Assembly: GCA_022825505.1 (NCBI GenBank)
Contig: JAJDWR010000073.1
Location: 62,001-126,000, forward strand
DNA length: 64,000 nucleotides
DNA from: Gammaproteobacteria bacterium
Lineage (GTDB): Bacteria; Pseudomonadota; Gammaproteobacteria; Steroidobacterales; Rariloculaceae
Direction: 5' to 3'
Shown here: positions 60,902 through 64,000 of the stretch, piece by piece
Layout: every line of letters begins with the position of its first letter
Position numbering within the stretch: the first letter of the stretch is position 1
Made by a program: the position numbers and the translations under genes
The notes under the pieces: generated by a model
What the model saw: the letters and a program-made list of their open reading frames with translations, nothing else
Databases searched by the model: none
What the model was told of the DNA's origin: nothing

Positions 60902-62689
60902 ATGCTTGTGGCTGACCGCTGGACATTCCTGGATACCGACGTACTGGTGATCGGCGGCGGTGTTGCCGGTTGCATGGCGGCCATTCCGGCCCTTGAAGCC
61001 GGGTTGGATGTCGTTGTCTGCGAAAAGGGCAAGGTTCTTGACCACTGCGGCAGCGTTGGCTGCGGCGTCGATCACTATCTCACGATCATGGAGTCGGGCC
61101 CCGAGTGGGATACGCCCGAATTTCTGCTCAAGCACGTCCCGGAGCTTACCGACGGCATCGTCGACATGGAGGTCACCAGCCGGGTGATCCACGAAATGCC
61201 CCGGGTGCTGCGCAGGATCGAAAGCTTCGGCGTGAATTTCAAGGATCCGCGCTTCAATGACTATTACCGGCTGCGGTCCTTTGGGCTGCCCGGCACCTAT
61301 CACATCAACTTCGACGGCACCGAGTTCAAGAAGAACATCGGCCAGCAGGTACGCAAACTGAAGGGCACGGTGCTGACGCGCACCATGGCGGTGGAATTGC
61401 TCACCGTGGACGGGCGCGTCTGCGGCGCCCTGGCGTTCAACTTCCGCACCGGGAAGTGGTTCGCGGTTCGCGCCAGGGCGGTGGTACTGGCCGCCGGCGA
61501 GGTCAACCGGATTTCGCTCAACGCATCCGGGATGCCGTTCGACAGCTGGCACTGTCCCTACAATACCGGCGACGCGCAGGCCATGGGCTACCGGGCCGGC
61601 GCACTGCTGGCGAACATGGAGTTTGTCGAGACCACGCTAACGCCCAAGGGATTTTCCGCCCAGGGACTCAACGCCCTGGTCAGCGAGGGTGCGCATTTCA
61701 TCAACAAGCGCGGCGAGCGCTTCATGTTCAAGTACGACGACAAGGGCGAAAACGCCCGCCGCGCGGTCATCGCCGACGCGGTCATCAACGAATACCTGCT
61801 CGGCAACGGCCCGGTCTACGCCGACTGCCGCCATCTGCCGGAAGATGTGCTCGACCACATGGAGGCTACCCTGCAGGTGGACCGGTACACCATGCCGGCC
61901 TTCTACGAGCAGAAGGAGCTGAATTTCCGCGAGGAGCCCGTTGAGGTCTCCATTTCCGAACTCAGCATTCGCCGCAGCGGCGTGTATTTCCGTGGCAGCG
62001 GCCTGGCCGTGGACACGGCCGGACAGACGTCGGTTGGCGGCCTCTTTGCCGCGGGCGACTGCGCCACGGTCAGCGGCGGCATCGCCGGCGCCTCGGTGGT
62101 GGGACATATCGCCGGCGAAGGCGTGGCGTCGCTGTTGGAAAACGGGGCGGGGGCGCAATCATCGCTTCCCGCCGTCGACATGAGCCTCGCGGAGGACATC
62201 CGTTCCCGGGCGACCGCACACATGCGCGTTCACGAGGCGCAACGCCTTTCCTGGAAGACATTCGAGGATCGGGTCCGCCGGACGGTCACCGACTACGTGG
62301 GCGTGCGGCGCAACGACAAGGGCCTGCGGCTGGCGCTTGAAACCCTGCGCGCGCTCGCCGTCGACGAACGCCGGCTCAAGGCCGACGATCTGCACGAACT
62401 CATGCGCGTCCACGAGAGCACCAGCATCCGACTCAACGCCGAGCTGATGGCCGAATCGGCCCTGGCGCGAACCGAAACGCGCACCGGTTCATCGCACCGC
62501 CGGCTGGATCATCCGGATACCGATGACGAGAACTGGCGCAAGTTCGTTGTCGTCGAAAACGGCGGAGACCGTCCCCGCGTCGAGACGCTGCCGGCGTCCG
62601 ATCCGCTGTCCTCCGCCTTCGCCCGCAACTCCGGGACTGGCGGCTGGCAACGCCGCAGGACCGGTTCGGAGGTGGCGCATGTCGGCTGA
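60902..62689 (+). CDS. FAD-dependent FrdA/AprA-family flavoprotein
   Basis: A 595-residue flavoprotein. The FAD Rossmann start is DVLVIGGGVAGCMAAIPALEAGLDVVVCEKGK; a mid-part shows AVVLAAGEVNRISLN, MGYRAGALLANMEFVE and VGGLFAAGDCATVSGGIAGASVVGHIAG, and a helical C-terminal domain follows. The layout fits succinate dehydrogenase/fumarate reductase and adenylylsulfate reductase alpha subunits, but no specific substrate can be assigned. Two starts fit: ATG 60902, which is too close to GGGAG, and GTG 60908, which has 6-base spacing. The last 11 bases overlap the ferredoxin gene, so the two are coupled. Confidence 0.85.
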   Translation: MLVADRWTFLDTDVLVIGGGVAGCMAAIPALEAGLDVVVCEKGKVLDHCGSVGCGVDHYLTIMESGPEWDTPEFLLKHVPELTDGIVDMEVTSRVIHEMPRVLRRIESFGVNFKDPRFNDYYRLRSFGLPGTYHINFDGTEFKKNIGQQVRKLKGTVLTRTMAVELLTVDGRVCGALAFNFRTGKWFAVRARAVVLAAGEVNRISLNASGMPFDSWHCPYNTGDAQAMGYRAGALLANMEFVETTLTPKGFSAQGLNALVSEGAHFINKRGERFMFKYDDKGENARRAVIADAVINEYLLGNGPVYADCRHLPEDVLDHMEATLQVDRYTMPAFYEQKELNFREEPVEVSISELSIRRSGVYFRGSGLAVDTAGQTSVGGLFAAGDCATVSGGIAGASVVGHIAGEGVASLLENGAGAQSSLPAVDMSLAEDIRSRATAHMRVHEAQRLSWKTFEDRVRRTVTDYVGVRRNDKGLRLALETLRALAVDERRLKADDLHELMRVHESTSIRLNAELMAESALARTETRTGSSHRRLDHPDTDDENWRKFVVVENGGDRPRVETLPASDPLSSAFARNSGTGGWQRRRTGSEVAHVG

Positions 62690-63047
62690 AGTCAGAGCCC
62701 CAAATTCGGCACCCGCGGACGGAGCGGTACAGGAAGGCCAGATGCAGGACGGCGCCGCACAGGGCGAGCCGGCACAGGACGGACCGGCGCCGCACAACCC
62801 CATCCACATCGACGCGGATACCTGCGTGAAGTGCGATCTGTGCGACTGGATCTGCCCGGGCGACCTGATCTACAAGAAGCCCGACGATCGCGAAACCCTG
62901 CCCGAGGTACGCTACCCGGACGAGTGCTGGTACTGTGGCCTGTGTCAGTCCATCTGCCCTGTGGACGCGATCACGATCTACTTTCCCAGTCAGATGATCC
63001 GCTGCCGGACCGACGTGACGACCCTGCTCGGCAAGGTCATCGACTAG
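62679..63047 (+). CDS. Dicluster 4Fe-4S ferredoxin-like subunit
   Basis: A 122-residue protein with an Ala/Gln/Gly-rich N-terminal extension (to about residue 45) and two 4Fe-4S motifs: CVKCDLCDWICPGD and CWYCGLCQSICPVD. It resembles the AprB-type and related ferredoxins that deliver electrons to FrdA/AprA-like flavoproteins. The ATG at 62679 follows GGAGGTGGCGC inside the flavoprotein gene, with an 11-base overlap. Its fused position strongly suggests a flavoprotein-ferredoxin complex. Confidence 0.9.
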   Translation: MSAEVRAPNSAPADGAVQEGQMQDGAAQGEPAQDGPAPHNPIHIDADTCVKCDLCDWICPGDLIYKKPDDRETLPEVRYPDECWYCGLCQSICPVDAITIYFPSQMIRCRTDVTTLLGKVID

Positions 63048-63087
63048 CCGCCGCCGACGCGGACGCGGGAGGCGAAAGCACTCATCC

Positions 63088-64000
63088 ATGCTCGAGGCAA
63101 TCGTCGCCGGACTCGCCGCGCTGGCCACGCCCCAGGCCGTCCTCTTCATGCTGGTGGGCGTCAGCTACGGGTTGGTGATCGGCATCCTGCCGGGGTTGGG
63201 CGGAATCGTTGCGCTGGCGCTGCTGCTGCCCTTTACCTACGGGCATGAACTGGCGGCGACGCTGGCGCTGCTGCTGGGCGCCCACATCGCGACCATCTGG
63301 GGCGGATCGGTAACCAGCATCCTGTTCAAGGTGCCGGGCGCCGCCAAGAGCCTCGCGCTGGTGTTCGACGGCCATCCCATGACCCGGCAGGGACACGCCG
63401 CCCGGGCCCTCGGCGCGTCGGCCACGGCGGCGCTGCTTGGCGGCCTCATGGGTGCGGTGTTCCTGGCCTTCACCATCCCCATCGTTCGGCCCGTCATGCT
63501 CGCACTCGGTCCCAGCGAATACCTGATGATGGCGCTCTGGGGGCTGACCATCATCGCCACGTTCAGCGAGGGCTCCCTGCTCAAGGGTCTCGTGGCGACC
63601 TGCCTGGGCATCATGGTGGCCTTCGTCGGCATGGACCCGGTGAGCGGGACGCCCCGGTTCTGGTTCGGAAACGTCTACCTGCTCGACGGAATCTCGTTCC
63701 CGGTGGCGATGATCGGACTGTTCGCCGTGGCCGAGATGATGACCCTCTACGTCAAGGGCGGCGCCATGGTGGACCGCGTCAGCGGCGAACAACGCAGCAC
63801 CGTACTGGATGGCGTGAAGGACGCTTTCCGCCATTGGGGGCTGGTGCTGAGATCCAGCCTGCTGGGCCTGTGGGTGGGCGTGCTGCCGGGCGTCGGCGCC
63901 AGCGTCGGCGGAATCGCTGCCTACGCCCAGGCGGCGCAGACCTCGCCGACGCCGGAACGATTCGGCAAGGGCGCCGTGGAAGGCGTCATCGCCCCGGACG
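63088..64000 (+). CDS. Tripartite tricarboxylate transporter permease TctA, partial (window end)
   Basis: Large permease of the tripartite tricarboxylate transporter family; 304 codons lie in the window and the 3' end is cut off. The start ATG at 63088 follows GGAGGCG, 41 bases after the ferredoxin stop. Signatures present: GLVIGILPGLGGIVALALLLP (G-rich TctA motif), WGGSVTSILFKVPG, GSLLKGLVATCLGIMVAFVGMDPVSGTPRF and, near the end, WVGVLPGVGASVGGIAAYAQA. TctB and the binding protein TctC are not seen, so they may lie beyond the edge. The imported organic acid is probably the substrate of the upstream flavoprotein or a precursor. Confidence 0.9.
   Translation, partial: MLEAIVAGLAALATPQAVLFMLVGVSYGLVIGILPGLGGIVALALLLPFTYGHELAATLALLLGAHIATIWGGSVTSILFKVPGAAKSLALVFDGHPMTRQGHAARALGASATAALLGGLMGAVFLAFTIPIVRPVMLALGPSEYLMMALWGLTIIATFSEGSLLKGLVATCLGIMVAFVGMDPVSGTPRFWFGNVYLLDGISFPVAMIGLFAVAEMMTLYVKGGAMVDRVSGEQRSTVLDGVKDAFRHWGLVLRSSLLGLWVGVLPGVGASVGGIAAYAQAAQTSPTPERFGKGAVEGVIAPD

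Overview
The window is a GC-rich, gene-dense stretch of one bacterial chromosome, with no sign of phage or insertion sequences. The order yebC-ruvC-ruvA-ruvB-ybgC-tolQ-tolR-tolA-tolB-pal-cpoB-queE-queC-tRNA-Lys (29567 down to 19757, minus strand) is the arrangement known from Pseudomonas and related gammaproteobacteria. fabA, the sucA-sucB-lpd order and TonB-dependent receptors also fit. The many exported proteins of poorly known families (DUF6152, DUF5916, DUF4397, DUF3187, DUF885) and quinoprotein dehydrogenases suggest an uncultured, probably marine or host-associated gammaproteobacterium; that placement is inference.

Layout. 1-8309: start of rpe (cut by the window edge), an MFS exporter, a DUF5916 outer-membrane protein, a MetE-like methyltransferase, a SEC-C microprotein and a YbbP-like permease. 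8334-19699: an island of mainly exported proteins, with a seven-repeat FG-GAP protein, two DUF6152 proteins, two c-type cytochromes, a sorbosone-dehydrogenase-like protein, an alcohol-dehydrogenase-type quinoprotein, YceI, a split XdhC pair and a phosphatase-like protein. 19757-29567: tRNA-Lys and the que/tol-pal/ruv/yebC block, with several stop/start overlaps. 29568-30609: a VapBC toxin-antitoxin pair. 30836-36791: lpd, sucB and sucA, the oxoglutarate dehydrogenase complex, with repeat expansions in two linkers. 36852-45311: a monoheme lipoprotein cytochrome, DUF3187, a small membrane protein, DUF1643, DUF4397, an exported Rossmann protein, DUF2784, threonine aldolase (apparent CTG start), a DUF885 lipoprotein and tRNA-Arg. 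45346-52757: fabA, an aromatic-acid-type MFS importer, a ferredoxin-NADP reductase, an ACMSD-like amidohydrolase, an exported alpha/beta hydrolase, an Xre-RES toxin-antitoxin pair and a DUF3313-like protein. 52821-64000: two paralogous TonB receptors flanking an S15/CocE hydrolase, then a plus-strand operon of FrdA/AprA-like flavoprotein, dicluster ferredoxin and TctA permease (cut by the window end).

How the genes work together. The cytochromes and PQQ enzymes of 9937-19006 probably form a periplasmic oxidation chain: neither quinoprotein carries its own heme, while the neighbours do. The tol-pal genes build the envelope-spanning Tol system next to Holliday-junction repair and queuosine-precursor genes. 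The right end reads as a nutrient-capture module: outer-membrane receptors, a periplasmic esterase or peptidase, and a flavoprotein/ferredoxin pair coupled to a TctA-type importer.

The least familiar parts are the DUF6152-quinoprotein-cytochrome island and the flavoprotein-ferredoxin-TctA operon. Starts were revised from Shine-Dalgarno spacing and conserved N-termini where possible. All family assignments come from reading motifs, without database searches.
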